Assembly (NCBI GenBank): GCA_029254025.1
Contig: JAQWYK010000025.1
Coordinates: 1 to 64,000 of the forward strand
Direction: 5' to 3'
Source of the DNA: Crocinitomicaceae bacterium
GTDB lineage: Bacteria; Bacteroidota; Bacteroidia; Flavobacteriales_D; Crocinitomicaceae
Length of the DNA stretch: 64,000 nt
Part shown: positions 24,234 through 34,013 of the stretch, one piece after another
Layout of the letters: each line of letters starts with the position of its first letter
Numbering within the stretch: position 1 is the stretch's first letter
Notes under the pieces: model-generated
The model's input: the letters and a program-made list of their open reading frames with translations, nothing else
Told to the model about the DNA's origin: nothing
Database searches by the model: none
Program-made: the position numbers and the translations under genes

Positions 24234-26573
24234 ATGAAGATATTTTTTATTTTAATTTCCCTTTTTTCCGTGTCGTTCTCGTTTACTCAGGGATTGAACC
24301 TTGACTTTCAAGGAAGTATCGATTATGATAATACCCGAAATACCCGTTTGAGCGATGTATGGGGATATGTAGACGAACAAGGAAATGAATATGGACTTGT
24401 TGGCGCTAGAAAGGGAGTGGCTGTTGTAGATGTTACTGACCCAGCGAGCCCCGTTGAGGTGTTTTGGCATCCGGATACAGAGAGTGTTTGGAGAGATTTA
24501 AAAACTTGGGGGGATTATGCATATATAACCACTGAGGCAAACTCTGGATTATTGATTATTGATTTATCACCATTGCCGGATAACGCCATTACTGTTACTA
24601 CTAACTTTTTTGGAGACCCCGGACAAACTTGGGCTACTGCGCATAACTTGTACATTGATGAAAATGGATATTGTTATATTTTTGGTTCAAACAGAGGGAA
24701 TGGAGGTGTAATTATTTATGATGTCGCTACTGATCCGATGAATCCTATTGAAGTAGGGGAATTTGATAATTGGTACGTACATGATGGTTTTGTGCGAAAT
24801 AATATAATGTACTTAGGGCATATATATGAAGGAACATTTTCGCTCGTGGATGTTACAGATAAGGCGAATCCTGTATTGTTGGGCACGCAAATGACTTCAT
24901 CGAATTTTGCACACAATATTTGGCCGAGTGATGATGGGAACTATGTGTTCACCACGGATGAGGTTTCTAATGCTTTCATAGACGCATATGATGTATCGGA
25001 TCCATTTAATATGTTCCTTACGGACAAAATTCAATCAAATCCAGGAACGGCAACTGTACCGCACAACGCGCATGTTTTGGGAGATTTTTTAATCACATCT
25101 TATTATGCGGACGGGGTTACAGTGCATGATATTTCAGATCCTTATAATTTAGTTGAAGTAGGAAACTACGATACTCACCCAGGAACATCTACAAATACAA
25201 CGGGGTGTTGGGGCGCCTATCCATTTCTCCCATCTGGCAATTTATTGGTTACTGATATTCAGACTGGATTTTATGTATTGACTCCAGATTATAAATTGGC
25301 GAGCAAACTAGAGGGAAATATTGTAAACGCCTTATCCTTAAATCCGGTCAATGGGGTTGAAGTAGCTGTTCAAAGTAGCAACCAATTGGAGTCATCTGAT
25401 TTGTTGGGGGATTATAAGGCCGGAATAATTAGCGAAGGGTTATTGGATGTTACATATACCAAATATGGCTATGAGCCACAGACGATTCCTGTCAACTTTG
25501 TAAATGCAACCACGGTTACACAAGATGTGCAACTAGTTCCTATTGCGCCTTTCAACTTTAAGGTAATTGCTCAAGATGATCAAAGCAATCCATTGGTGAA
25601 TGCATCTGTTCGTATCGAACACAACGGAGTTATTCTTGAAGCCTTAACGAATGGATTAGGAGAAGCTAGTTTTGAGTTGTATTACTTTGATGATTACGCT
25701 ATTACAGTTGGCAAGTGGGGCTATATTTCAAATTGCCAAACAGTTTTTCTAGATCAAACGATCCCTGAATTGACAATAGGTCTGCCTACAGGGTATTATG
25801 ATGATTTCTCATTCGATTTCGGTTGGTCAGCTTTTGGCGATGCCTCTGCAGGTCTTTGGGAACGAGCCCTTCCTGTATATGTGGAAATTGGAGGTGGAGT
25901 TAGCTCAAATCCGAGTCAAGATAGTGAAGGGGATTGTGAAGTGTTCGCCTATGTTACAGGTAATGCGCCAACTGCTTCAGACAATGTTACCGATGGTACA
26001 GTTACGTTGGTGTCTCCAGTTTGGGATGCAACAAGTTATTCCGATCCGTACGTTTATTATGAGCGTTGGTTTTTTAACTTCTTAGGTGATTTCGCCCCTG
26101 ACGATACTATTCGAGTTGTACTTTCAAACGGTACCGATATGGTAGAAATTGACAAAGAAGGAAGTGAGTTCAATCAACTCGAAACTTGGGTGCCTGTTAG
26201 TAAGCGCATTGCGGATTATTTGACCCCAACGAACACGATGCAGCTCTTTGTAAATATTTCCGATTTAGCACCAAAAAACAATGCCACAGAGGGAGGGTTT
26301 GATAACTTTAGGGTGACAGAAGGAGCCTACCTAACGGTTGACGGAGAGGAGCTGAAAGTTTTATCGGTTTATCCAAATCCGTTCTCCTCCTTTTTTATAG
26401 TAGAAGGAGTGAGTGCATCACAACTTTATCAACTTACAGATATGAAAGGAGCTGTATTCTTAGAGGGGATAACTCAGGATAGTCAAACTAAAATAAATAC
26501 AGCGCAGCTGCCAAGCGGTATGTATTTTTTGAGAGTCGGAGAAGAGGTAGTGAAATTAGTGAAGTACGACTAA
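24234..26573 (+). CDS. Choice-of-anchor-B surface protein with LVIVD-like repeats and T9SS sorting domain
   Basis: 779 residues, signal peptide ending SFSFTQG. Residues about 20-360 form the choice-of-anchor-B propeller (TIGR04312-like): VWGYVDEQGNEYGLVGA, GVAVVDVTDPASPVEV, WRDLKTWGDYAYITTE, and PHNAHVLGDFLITSYYADGV. Carboxypeptidase-regulatory-like segments follow (about 370-520), then a MAM/adhesin-like domain (about 520-700). The end is a type A sorting domain (LSVYPNPFSS, PSGMYFLRVGEEVV). It is predicted to be displayed on the cell surface; no catalytic residues are evident. The gene stands alone, convergent to the DUF4442 gene with a 13-bp gap and no terminator visible. Confidence 0.85.
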   Translation: MKIFFILISLFSVSFSFTQGLNLDFQGSIDYDNTRNTRLSDVWGYVDEQGNEYGLVGARKGVAVVDVTDPASPVEVFWHPDTESVWRDLKTWGDYAYITTEANSGLLIIDLSPLPDNAITVTTNFFGDPGQTWATAHNLYIDENGYCYIFGSNRGNGGVIIYDVATDPMNPIEVGEFDNWYVHDGFVRNNIMYLGHIYEGTFSLVDVTDKANPVLLGTQMTSSNFAHNIWPSDDGNYVFTTDEVSNAFIDAYDVSDPFNMFLTDKIQSNPGTATVPHNAHVLGDFLITSYYADGVTVHDISDPYNLVEVGNYDTHPGTSTNTTGCWGAYPFLPSGNLLVTDIQTGFYVLTPDYKLASKLEGNIVNALSLNPVNGVEVAVQSSNQLESSDLLGDYKAGIISEGLLDVTYTKYGYEPQTIPVNFVNATTVTQDVQLVPIAPFNFKVIAQDDQSNPLVNASVRIEHNGVILEALTNGLGEASFELYYFDDYAITVGKWGYISNCQTVFLDQTIPELTIGLPTGYYDDFSFDFGWSAFGDASAGLWERALPVYVEIGGGVSSNPSQDSEGDCEVFAYVTGNAPTASDNVTDGTVTLVSPVWDATSYSDPYVYYERWFFNFLGDFAPDDTIRVVLSNGTDMVEIDKEGSEFNQLETWVPVSKRIADYLTPTNTMQLFVNISDLAPKNNATEGGFDNFRVTEGAYLTVDGEELKVLSVYPNPFSSFFIVEGVSASQLYQLTDMKGAVFLEGITQDSQTKINTAQLPSGMYFLRVGEEVVKLVKYD

Positions 26574-26586
26574 TGCAAGTCTAACT

Positions 26587-27063
26587 TCACTTCACCTTGA
26601 TTGAAATCACCAATTCAAATTCGGCAACAGGTTCGTTTAGGGTGTTATAAGCAACAACGTTTACTGGTTTATTCACGCGTTCTCCAGTCGACATAGCTTC
26701 TTCGAAGGCGGCATGAACAATGGCGCCATCTTCTGAAACAAATACGACATCGGTCATAGCACGTTGAAGAAATTCTCCCTTCACAGCTTTGAAAGCAAAC
26801 GAAACTTTAACTCCTGACTGTTTTGCAAAATAAAACGCATGAATTCCTGCTGCAACATCTGCACCTACGGCTAAAGCTCCAAAATACATTGATTTTAAGT
26901 GGTTTCTGGAACGCCTACGTAAAGGGATTTTAACCCGCACAGTGGTGTCGTCTAGCTGCAGTAATTTCGGTTTTACATACCCAATCAATGGAATTTGGAC
27001 CCAACCCATTAACCAAAGTAATCGCTGCATTTTGGATAAAGAAAGACTAGTTGATTTCTGCAT
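26587..27063 (-). CDS. DUF4442 hotdog-fold protein (probable thioesterase)
   Basis: 158 residues from the ATG at 27063; the frame opens at a TTG at 27075. The DUF4442 pattern is visible: NHLKSMYFGALAVGADVAAG (the helix of the hotdog fold with a catalytic-type Asn/Asp region), followed by KAVKGEFLQRAMTDVVFV. It most likely acts on acyl-CoA or acyl-ACP thioesters in the cytoplasm; the substrate is unknown. It overlaps the stop of the upstream flavin oxidoreductase gene by 17 bp, so the two are probably co-translated. Confidence 0.75.
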   Translation of the reverse strand: MQKSTSLSLSKMQRLLWLMGWVQIPLIGYVKPKLLQLDDTTVRVKIPLRRRSRNHLKSMYFGALAVGADVAAGIHAFYFAKQSGVKVSFAFKAVKGEFLQRAMTDVVFVSEDGAIVHAAFEEAMSTGERVNKPVNVVAYNTLNEPVAEFELVISIKVK

Positions 27064-28024
27064 ATTCGCTAACAAGTTGATTAATAATTGCTCCCAATGG
27101 TTTTACCTCCTTCACGTGCTCAATACTCGGGCCAGCGCACCACATTGTCTTATACGTAGCCCCAAAAGCTGCTTTGCGCAAAGACTTCATTCCTTTAATA
27201 AATGTGAGTGCTTTCATCCATTTTTTCAAACGTTTGTTTTTATTCAATAAGCGTTCGAGCCAATTTTGTTGAGTTCCTAATTTTTCTACATACGGTGTGT
27301 TGATCACAGTGCACGGGGTTCCAGAAATTTTTGTGGTCATCACAATATCCTTCGAGCCATAGTCAATACAAGCTTGTTTATACTCGTCGTTCACACCAGC
27401 TTCATTTGAAGCGATGAAAATGGATCCAATCGATAAGCCATCTGCTCCAATATCCATGACTTGGCGCATTTCATGTCCATTACCTACACCTCCAGCACTA
27501 ATAACAGGAATGGAACATGCTTTTTTAAGTTGAGGAATCAATTCTTGGTATGGAATGTTCCCAGCATGTCCTCCAGCTCGATTATTTACGGCAATAATGG
27601 CATCTGCACCGAGGGCCTCTACCTTTTTTGCATATTCAATATTAACGACATCACAGAGCACCTTGACACCATGTTGATGTGCCATATTAATGGTTTCTTC
27701 AGGAGATCCTAAGCTCGTGATGATATAATCGACTTTTTCTTCACAAATTACAGCTAACTGCTCCTTGTACAAGAAATTACTTTTATTTACAATTAAGTTG
27801 ATCCCTAGAGGACCATTTACTGCTTTTTTGACTGTTTGAATGGCAGTACGCAAATCTTCCAACGTTCTATAATTCAACGCGGGTATCGCTGCAGTAGCAC
27901 CAGCTTTGATAGCGGCGATCACCATGTCCGTATTGGAGACAAGAAACATTGGGGCTACAATAATGGGATATCTAATCCCCAAAAGTTCCGATAATGGACT
28001 TTCAATTTTTTCTGGAATACTCAT
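27047..28024 (-). CDS. FMN-dependent nitronate monooxygenase / 2-nitropropane dioxygenase-like oxidoreductase
   Basis: 325 residues, TIM-barrel flavoenzyme. Motifs: LGIRYPIIVAPMFLVSNTDM at the start, VNNRAGGHAGNIPYQEL (the AGGHxG loop near the flavin), SIPVISAGGVGNGHEM and GADGLSIGSIFIASNEA (phosphate-binding end of the barrel). Proteins of this family oxidise nitronates or act as NAD(P)H:quinone or enoyl reductases; the exact reaction cannot be told here. It is first in a two-gene unit with the DUF4442 protein. Confidence 0.82.
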   Translation of the reverse strand: MSIPEKIESPLSELLGIRYPIIVAPMFLVSNTDMVIAAIKAGATAAIPALNYRTLEDLRTAIQTVKKAVNGPLGINLIVNKSNFLYKEQLAVICEEKVDYIITSLGSPEETINMAHQHGVKVLCDVVNIEYAKKVEALGADAIIAVNNRAGGHAGNIPYQELIPQLKKACSIPVISAGGVGNGHEMRQVMDIGADGLSIGSIFIASNEAGVNDEYKQACIDYGSKDIVMTTKISGTPCTVINTPYVEKLGTQQNWLERLLNKNKRLKKWMKALTFIKGMKSLRKAAFGATYKTMWCAGPSIEHVKEVKPLGAIINQLVSEYAEIN

Positions 28025-28154
28025 AACGCTAAAGTATCAAATTATATGCATACATAATAAAGATGTGTAAAAAAAAATTTTTGGACGGAAGTAGTATGAA
28101 AGTATAACCACATAAAAAATAATCAATTGGAAGAAGTTAGTTCCTTAGATTCTA

Positions 28155-28162
28155 TATATTTG
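28155..28162 (+). promoter_or_regulatory. Promoter -7 box for the TPR protein
   Basis: TATATTTG matches TAnnTTTG, 22 nt before the ATG at 28185. Confidence 0.5.
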
Positions 28163-28184
28163 ATTGTTTTATACAATAATTTTC

Positions 28185-29459
28185 ATGCGGCTGTTTCTTC
28201 AATTCATTTTTGCTTGCACAAGTTGTTTTATAGGCGCCTATTTTTCCATGGGGCAGTCTATCGAAGAATGGGACGTGCGTTTTCGCGAAGGGAATTTAGA
28301 TGAAAAAATAGAAGCATTATATCACTTGTATTTTCTTCAAGAAGAGGCAGATGTGGACGATGCGTTTTCATATGCTCAACATGTTCATGAGTTGGGTATT
28401 CAAGAAGGAAGAGAAGATGCCTTGGCCATGGCCAATTATTGTCACGGTCATTATTTGTCGTCCAAAATGCTCCTGGAGGAATCTCTTCTGCGTTTTGAAG
28501 CTGCTTTTTCAACATTTTATGCATTGCAGAATGATACACTTTGTTCAGAAGTTTATAATGGTATTGGTAATGCATATTTTTTGAAAGGTGACTATTCTTC
28601 TGCCGAAGAGTATTACCTGCGGTCCATTGATTTAGCCAGAACGTCAGATGCTGAGCGGTTTCAGCTCATCGCATATCCGAATTTGGCAAGAATCTATCGT
28701 ATCCAAAACAACTATGTTGAAGCAGAAGTATTGCTGCAGGAATATATTAACTTCTATGAGGAAACGGGAAAGCTCACGAAACTTGGAAATGCTTATGGAA
28801 TCCTCGGTCAACTTTATTTGGATCAAGAAAAGGTTGAAACGGCGATGGAATATTTGCAGAAGGGCTTGGAATTTCAATTGGCGTTGGGAAGTTTAAGAGC
28901 TACGGCAAATGGCTATACGAACTTGGCCATCGCCAATTTTCTTAAAGGAGATGTAGCTCAAGCGGAGCGGGACTTTCGTACAGCATTGAAGTACAGACTG
29001 CAAGAAGGGAATCCTTTTTTCTTAGCGGAAGCTTATTTCAACATGGGTGATTTTTACATTGAACAAGAGGAATTAGATTCAACGATTCATTATTATTTGA
29101 TGTCTCTTTCAATTGCTGAGCAATCAACTAACTTAATTGGAAGTAGCGACGCTTGCAAGCGATTAGCGGAAGCATATGAGCGCGTCGGTAACATTTCCAA
29201 GCAATTGGAGTATTTGAAAAAGTACATTGCACTCCAAGAGGAACAAACACTGCAGACGACTTCAAAACAGCTGAATTTACTGCGCGAAAGTTTTGAATGG
29301 TCAAAGTTGGAACAAGAACAACGCAATCGAAGCCGAGAGCAAGAAATGCAGGCTGATCTTACCTATTTTGAGCATGCATGGGTTCGCTGGAGATGGATTA
29401 TGGTGGCTATTGTTTCAGCGTTAGGCATCATTTTTATTGTTAAGCGACGCACAACTTAA
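28185..29459 (+). CDS. Periplasmic TPR-repeat protein with C-terminal membrane anchor
   Basis: 424 residues from the ATG at 28185; an upstream TTG at 28164 is too close to the promoter box. Signal sequence in residues 1-25 (FIFACTSCFIGAYFSMGQ). Six or more TPR units follow, for example SEVYNGIGNAYFLKGDYSSA, LGNAYGILGQLYLDQE and AEAYFNMGDFYIEQEELDS. A coiled-coil stretch rich in Gln, Glu and Arg (about 355-395) leads to a membrane helix (WIMVAIVSALGIIFIV) and a short basic end. This is the sensor half of many Bacteroidota two-component or LuxR-type proteins, but no kinase or DNA-binding domain follows. Partner unknown. Confidence 0.75.
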   Translation: MRLFLQFIFACTSCFIGAYFSMGQSIEEWDVRFREGNLDEKIEALYHLYFLQEEADVDDAFSYAQHVHELGIQEGREDALAMANYCHGHYLSSKMLLEESLLRFEAAFSTFYALQNDTLCSEVYNGIGNAYFLKGDYSSAEEYYLRSIDLARTSDAERFQLIAYPNLARIYRIQNNYVEAEVLLQEYINFYEETGKLTKLGNAYGILGQLYLDQEKVETAMEYLQKGLEFQLALGSLRATANGYTNLAIANFLKGDVAQAERDFRTALKYRLQEGNPFFLAEAYFNMGDFYIEQEELDSTIHYYLMSLSIAEQSTNLIGSSDACKRLAEAYERVGNISKQLEYLKKYIALQEEQTLQTTSKQLNLLRESFEWSKLEQEQRNRSREQEMQADLTYFEHAWVRWRWIMVAIVSALGIIFIVKRRTT

Positions 29460-29497
29460 ACATCTTCTCTTTATTATTGTTAATCGTAAAATAGAAT

Positions 29498-30040
29498 ATG
29501 TCAATAAAAGAAGTAACATTTGGAGCAGGATGTTTTTGGTGCGTGGAAGCATGTTTCAAAGACTTAGAAGGAGTGGTGAATGTTTTACCAGGTTACTCTG
29601 GGGGTCAGATAAAAAACCCTTCATACAAGGAAGTCTGCTTGGGTACTACTGGCCATGCAGAAGTCGCACGTGTAGAGTATAACGAAGAACTTATTTCTTT
29701 TGAGGAGTTGTTGGAAGTGTTTTGGTTTGTGCACAATCCTACTACCTTAAATCGTCAAGGAAATGATATTGGTGAACAATACCGTTCTGTGATTTTTTAT
29801 CATGATGACCAGCAAAAAACACTTTCTGAAAAATACAAGCAGCAGTTGAATGAATCAGGCGCCTGGGAGAATCCAGTTGTTACTGAAATTAGTCCACTGA
29901 TTAATTTTTATCCTGCTGAAAATTATCACCATAACTATTTCCAAAATAACCCTGATCAGTCTTATTGCGCGAGCGTTGTCCGTCCTAAGGTAGAAAAATT
30001 CAGAAAGGCATTTCAACAACGATTGAAGCAACATTCATAG
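29498..30040 (+). CDS. msrA: Peptide-methionine (S)-S-oxide reductase MsrA
   Basis: 180 residues, full length. The active-site motif GAGCFWCVEA lies at residues 9-18, with catalytic Cys12. Further MsrA signatures are GYSGGQIKNPSY, GHAEVARVEY, FWFVHNPTTLNRQGNDIGEQ and YHHNYFQ. It reduces methionine-S-sulfoxide in proteins with thioredoxin. No signal peptide, so it is cytoplasmic. It stands alone, 38 bp after the TPR gene; no promoter box is obvious. Confidence 0.95.
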   Translation: MSIKEVTFGAGCFWCVEACFKDLEGVVNVLPGYSGGQIKNPSYKEVCLGTTGHAEVARVEYNEELISFEELLEVFWFVHNPTTLNRQGNDIGEQYRSVIFYHDDQQKTLSEKYKQQLNESGAWENPVVTEISPLINFYPAENYHHNYFQNNPDQSYCASVVRPKVEKFRKAFQQRLKQHS

Positions 30041-30098
30041 GGTATTCAGACTGAAGCATATTTTTTTTTAGAATTCATTTTTTTATCATTTTTAATCA

Positions 30099-30106
30099 TA
30101 CATTTG
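30099..30106 (+). promoter_or_regulatory. Promoter -7 box for the small lipoprotein gene
   Basis: TACATTTG matches TAnnTTTG, 18 nt before the first ATG at 30125. Confidence 0.5.
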
Positions 30107-30124
30107 CTTCGATTTAAAACAATT

Positions 30125-30469
30125 ATGATGAAAAAGGTATTTATGGTTATGGTTGCTGGAACTTTAGTTTTAAGTTCATGTGGTAACAAAAAAGATTTTT
30201 GCGAGTGTGTAACTGAATCTATGGCTTCAGAAGATCCAAATGCTTATCCAGAAGGATGTGAGTACATCAAGGATATGGATGAGGCAGAAGTTGCTTCTAA
30301 GTCTACAGAGTGTTTGGGAGATATCTTCGGAGCACTTGGTGATGCATTAGGAGAAGGAATGGAAAATCTTGGTGCAGAAATGGATGCGGCGCTTGAAGCA
30401 GCTGTTGATTCATTAGGTGCTGCAGCTGATTCAGTTGCTGTTGAAATGGAAGAAGCTACAGAAATGTAA
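30125..30469 (+). CDS. Small lipoprotein, function unknown
   Basis: 114 residues from the ATG at 30125 (30128 is equally possible). Lipobox VLSSC, then GNKKDFCECVTESM. The mature part is acidic, rich in Ala, Glu and Asp, with four Cys residues in the first 60 and a C-terminal amphipathic helix (DAALEAAVDSLGAAADSV). Short Cys-containing lipoproteins like this are common in Flavobacteriales without assigned function. It has its own promoter and a strong terminator, so it is a single-gene unit. Confidence 0.7.
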   Translation: MMKKVFMVMVAGTLVLSSCGNKKDFCECVTESMASEDPNAYPEGCEYIKDMDEAEVASKSTECLGDIFGALGDALGEGMENLGAEMDAALEAAVDSLGAAADSVAVEMEEATEM

Positions 30470-30502
30470 TTCGTTAAGTTTACAATACACTATTGATAAA
30501 AG

Positions 30503-30534
30503 TAGGAGTGGAACTTTCCATTCCTATTTTTTTT
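30503..30534 (+). terminator. Intrinsic terminator after the small lipoprotein gene
   Basis: TAGGAGTGGA and TCCATTCCTA form a 10-bp stem with one G-T pair and a tight loop, followed by eight or more T residues. Confidence 0.85.
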
Positions 30535-30599
30535 ACGCTATTTTTCCAATCTTCACTTTTTTCGCTTCCTCTTTTTCGAATTATCATTATTTTCAGCAA

Positions 30600-33500
30600 A
30601 TGGAAACAAAAAGACCGTTGGAAATAGTGAGTGCTTCTGCTGGCAGCGGCAAAACATTTTCATTGGTCCAAGTGTACCTTAAGTTAACACTTGACCCAAA
30701 GCGCGACAACTCCTATTTTTCCAGTGTAATTGCGATGACCTTTACCAATAAGGCATCCATGGAAATGAAAGAGCGAATCATGGAGGCGCTTGATATGCTG
30801 GCGTATCCTGAAAGGTCCAACCCGAAAGACCAAAAAAAAGCAGATGACTTATTACGTACCACTGAGGAAAACCTCGGGTTTCCAAGGGAGGTGATTCGAG
30901 AGAATGCACAACATGTCCTGAGCGCTATATTGCACAGTTATGGCGAATTTAAAGTGCAAACAATTGATAAATTTAGTCTTCAATTGATTCGAACTTTTTC
31001 GAGAGATTTGAATGTGAATGACGACTTCGAAGTAGTGCTGAAAGTAGATGAAATCATTGAACGGGTTGTCGATCAATTATTATCTAAAATTGGTTCGCCA
31101 GAGCATAAAGAAGTGACGAAGTTAGCGTTGCTGTATGCGAAATCCAACCTCGATGAAGGTGATAAATGGAATTTTCGTTCGAGTCTGATTGATTTTGCAA
31201 AAGTACTCACCAAAGAGAACAATCAGGACTATGTCTTATCGATATTGAAACAATCCTTCACCAAAGAATTGTTTCAACAAGTGAATCGCGATTACCAGCA
31301 CGCATTATTTTTGTTTCAACAAGAACGCGATGAATTATATGCGTCATTTGTAAATTATAACCTTGATAGTAAAGATATGCCTCAAGGAAACCGTGGTTTA
31401 TATGGTTATTTGAGTAAGCTTCCACAGATGGAAAAGCCGAATAGAAAGGTAAACTCCTACATCACTGGAACGTTGGATGGATCACTAGTAAAAGACAAAC
31501 ACACGATACCTCCTGAATTAATCACTAAAACGTACAAATTTCTATTCTACATAGAAGATAGTATTGATGAGGTGTATGTGCTGTCGAAATTACGCGATAA
31601 TTTTTACAACCTATCCCTTCTAAAATACATTGCAAATGAACTAGAAGAGATGAAACTCAATGACAATATTGTATTGATTTCTGACTTCAATAAAATGATT
31701 GCACAATTGCTAGTAGATGAAAATGCGAATTACGTATATGAGCGACTGGGCAATCGATTTAATCATTACTTGTTGGATGAGTTTCAAGACACGAGTAGGC
31801 TGCAATGGATGAATTTGATACCACTATTGCACAATTCCCTGGCCCAAGATTATTCCAACCTAATTGTAGGTGACCCGAAGCAAGCAATTTATCGTTTTCG
31901 AAATGGGGTCGTGGAACAGTTTGTAGCGTTACCTGGAATTTTTAATCCAGAACAGAGCCCAAAGATAAATGCTGTATCCAAGTATTTCGAGAAACGCGGG
32001 GTGAACAAAACATTGGATGACAATTGGCGTTCACGCGAAAACATCGTTCGCTTCAACAATGACTTTTTCAAAATAGCGGTAGAAACGTTAGCACACGATA
32101 CGCAAGCGTATTATGCCGATGTTAAACAACATCCAAAAGGCGCGACTGGGGGATATTTAAGGTTTGATTTTTTCGCGCGTGAAGATGATCGGTTCGTCGT
32201 GGAGGAAGAATTTATCCTCCGAACAATTCGAGCATGTGTTGCAGATGGTTTCAAGCGCGGAGACATCTGCTTATTGGCGCGTTCAGGAAAGGATGGGAAT
32301 CGCTGGGCGAAATTGCTCGCAAAGGCTCCTGAGAAATTTAAGGTAGTCAGTGAGGACAGTTTGAACGTAAGTGCAGATAAAACAGTGCAAGTCATCATCC
32401 ATTATTTGCGCTTGCGTAAAAATAATGCCAACACCACTGCCCAAATTCGATTTGCTTCCGACTTCATCGCGGTAACTGGAGAAGATCCAATTCAATGCTT
32501 GAGCGATTACTGGAAAACAAAAGTAGGAGATTTAGATTTTCCTAAATTTATTGCCGATTACTTTCAATCGGAAGAAGCATTTTATTTCAATTATGAAAAC
32601 CTGTACGACTTAGGTCAACAGTTGTCACGATTGCTTCAAGTCAATGAACTCAACAATCCCTACCTTCATCATTTAATGGAGATGTTTCACCGGTATGATG
32701 AACAATATGGTCCGGACTTAAGAGGGTTTATGGAGCAATGGGAAATTGATGGTTACAAAGAAACGGTACAAATGCCGGATAATGATGAAGCCATTAAAAT
32801 AATGACCGCTCATAAAGCAAAAGGATTAGAATTCCCGATAGTTGTTTTGCCGAATTTGGCGTGGGAAATTAAATTAAGGGATTCATTCTTTCTTGAAGTT
32901 GGAGAGGGAAAAGTTGTGCATACCAAGCTGACAAAAAATGTGGAGACATCTCCCGAATTTGCGAGTACTCGATATTTGGAAGAAGTAAAGAAGGTGTTTT
33001 TGGATGAATTCAACTTGTTATATGTAGCGATGACGCGACCTGTGCATCGTTTATATGGTTTAGTGGAAGCCAATGAAAAAGGCGTGGAGAAACTAGGCAA
33101 TATCTCTGATGACAGCTATTCGGATATCCCTACTATGAGCCAATTGGTATTTGGCGTACTGAAAAATCTATCAACATCTCCAGAATTGATAATTGATGAT
33201 GAGAAAATAGAGTATGGAAGGGCAGAAGTGCATGAAGTGCAGAGCGAATCGGATGAGGTGAACAAAGTTTTTGCGGCGAACATTAGCGATCGATTGTGGT
33301 TTCCAGAAATTTCTTTCCGTGATAGTACGTCCATTGAACAAGAAGAGGTCAGTGAAGAACTCCGGTTTGGATCCCAATTGCACCTGGTGTTAGAAAATAC
33401 TTCGCCAAAAGAGAAGCCGACATTAACCCTTGATAAACTATTGCGCCAAGATCGAGTGGAACAGCGATTTGTAAAGCGTCTTTTCGAGAAAGCAAAAGAA

Positions 33501-33782
33501 GTTATGACTTTTCCTCCGTACCTGGAGTTGTTTCAAGCTGCGGAAACGGTGTACAACGAACAGGATATTATTTCAAGCGAGGTAGGAGTATTGCGCCCTG
33601 ACATTTTATTTGTAAAAGATAAAACATGTACCGTACTGGACTATAAAACAGGGATAGAACGTAGAGTGCATCATCAGCAAATGCAGCAATATTTGGCTGT
33701 CCTACAGGAAATGGGGTATACTGATTTGAAAGGAATACTTTTCTATACCTCAGAGATGAAATTTGTGCATTGTTCACGTTGA
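30600..33782 (+). CDS. RecB/AddA-like UvrD-family helicase with C-terminal nuclease domain
   Basis: 1060 residues from the ATG at 30600 (METKRPLEIV); the frame stays open upstream but that part overlaps the lipoprotein gene and its terminator. Walker A is SASAGSGKTF (residues 11-20). Other superfamily 1 motifs are AMTFTNKASMEM, YLLDEFQDTSRLQW, VGDPKQAIYRFR, DDNWRSRENIVRF, IMTAHKAKGLEFP and LLYVAMTRP. A PD-(D/E)XK nuclease of RecB type lies at about residues 990-1020 (RPDILF, then VLDYKTG). Such enzymes resect double-strand breaks and degrade linear DNA, normally with an AddB/RecC partner, which is not encoded next to it here. Confidence 0.88.
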   Translation: METKRPLEIVSASAGSGKTFSLVQVYLKLTLDPKRDNSYFSSVIAMTFTNKASMEMKERIMEALDMLAYPERSNPKDQKKADDLLRTTEENLGFPREVIRENAQHVLSAILHSYGEFKVQTIDKFSLQLIRTFSRDLNVNDDFEVVLKVDEIIERVVDQLLSKIGSPEHKEVTKLALLYAKSNLDEGDKWNFRSSLIDFAKVLTKENNQDYVLSILKQSFTKELFQQVNRDYQHALFLFQQERDELYASFVNYNLDSKDMPQGNRGLYGYLSKLPQMEKPNRKVNSYITGTLDGSLVKDKHTIPPELITKTYKFLFYIEDSIDEVYVLSKLRDNFYNLSLLKYIANELEEMKLNDNIVLISDFNKMIAQLLVDENANYVYERLGNRFNHYLLDEFQDTSRLQWMNLIPLLHNSLAQDYSNLIVGDPKQAIYRFRNGVVEQFVALPGIFNPEQSPKINAVSKYFEKRGVNKTLDDNWRSRENIVRFNNDFFKIAVETLAHDTQAYYADVKQHPKGATGGYLRFDFFAREDDRFVVEEEFILRTIRACVADGFKRGDICLLARSGKDGNRWAKLLAKAPEKFKVVSEDSLNVSADKTVQVIIHYLRLRKNNANTTAQIRFASDFIAVTGEDPIQCLSDYWKTKVGDLDFPKFIADYFQSEEAFYFNYENLYDLGQQLSRLLQVNELNNPYLHHLMEMFHRYDEQYGPDLRGFMEQWEIDGYKETVQMPDNDEAIKIMTAHKAKGLEFPIVVLPNLAWEIKLRDSFFLEVGEGKVVHTKLTKNVETSPEFASTRYLEEVKKVFLDEFNLLYVAMTRPVHRLYGLVEANEKGVEKLGNISDDSYSDIPTMSQLVFGVLKNLSTSPELIIDDEKIEYGRAEVHEVQSESDEVNKVFAANISDRLWFPEISFRDSTSIEQEEVSEELRFGSQLHLVLENTSPKEKPTLTLDKLLRQDRVEQRFVKRLFEKAKEVMTFPPYLELFQAAETVYNEQDIISSEVGVLRPDILFVKDKTCTVLDYKTGIERRVHHQQMQQYLAVLQEMGYTDLKGILFYTSEMKFVHCSR

Positions 33783-33989
33783 AATCCTATTAGGTTATAA
33801 TATTCACGTTTCACTGCATAGAAAGTGACGTAACAGAGCGCTAAATTTCATACATGAAAAAAAATAGAGGTCAAACAAATGTTGCTAGTTTTAGGCTCTG
33901 CCAACTCTGTATTCTAAACCTCAAATAAGAGGAATTCACTTAACCTTCAACAAAACTTCTTTCCCTCCCTGTCTTAATCCAAATCTTGG

Positions 33990-33997
33990 TATATTTG
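33990..33997 (+). promoter_or_regulatory. Promoter -7 box for the PfkB kinase gene
   Basis: TATATTTG matches TAnnTTTG, 16 nt before the ATG at 34014. The rest of the 231-bp gap from 33783 shows no gene or clear structure. Confidence 0.5.
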
Positions 33998-34013
33998 TGA
34001 AAAATTAAAGAAT

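Noticed and set aside
30417-30599. Upstream extension of the RecB-like gene
   Set aside because: It overlaps the lipoprotein gene and a strong terminator; the ATG at 30600 gives the normal N-terminus just before Walker A.
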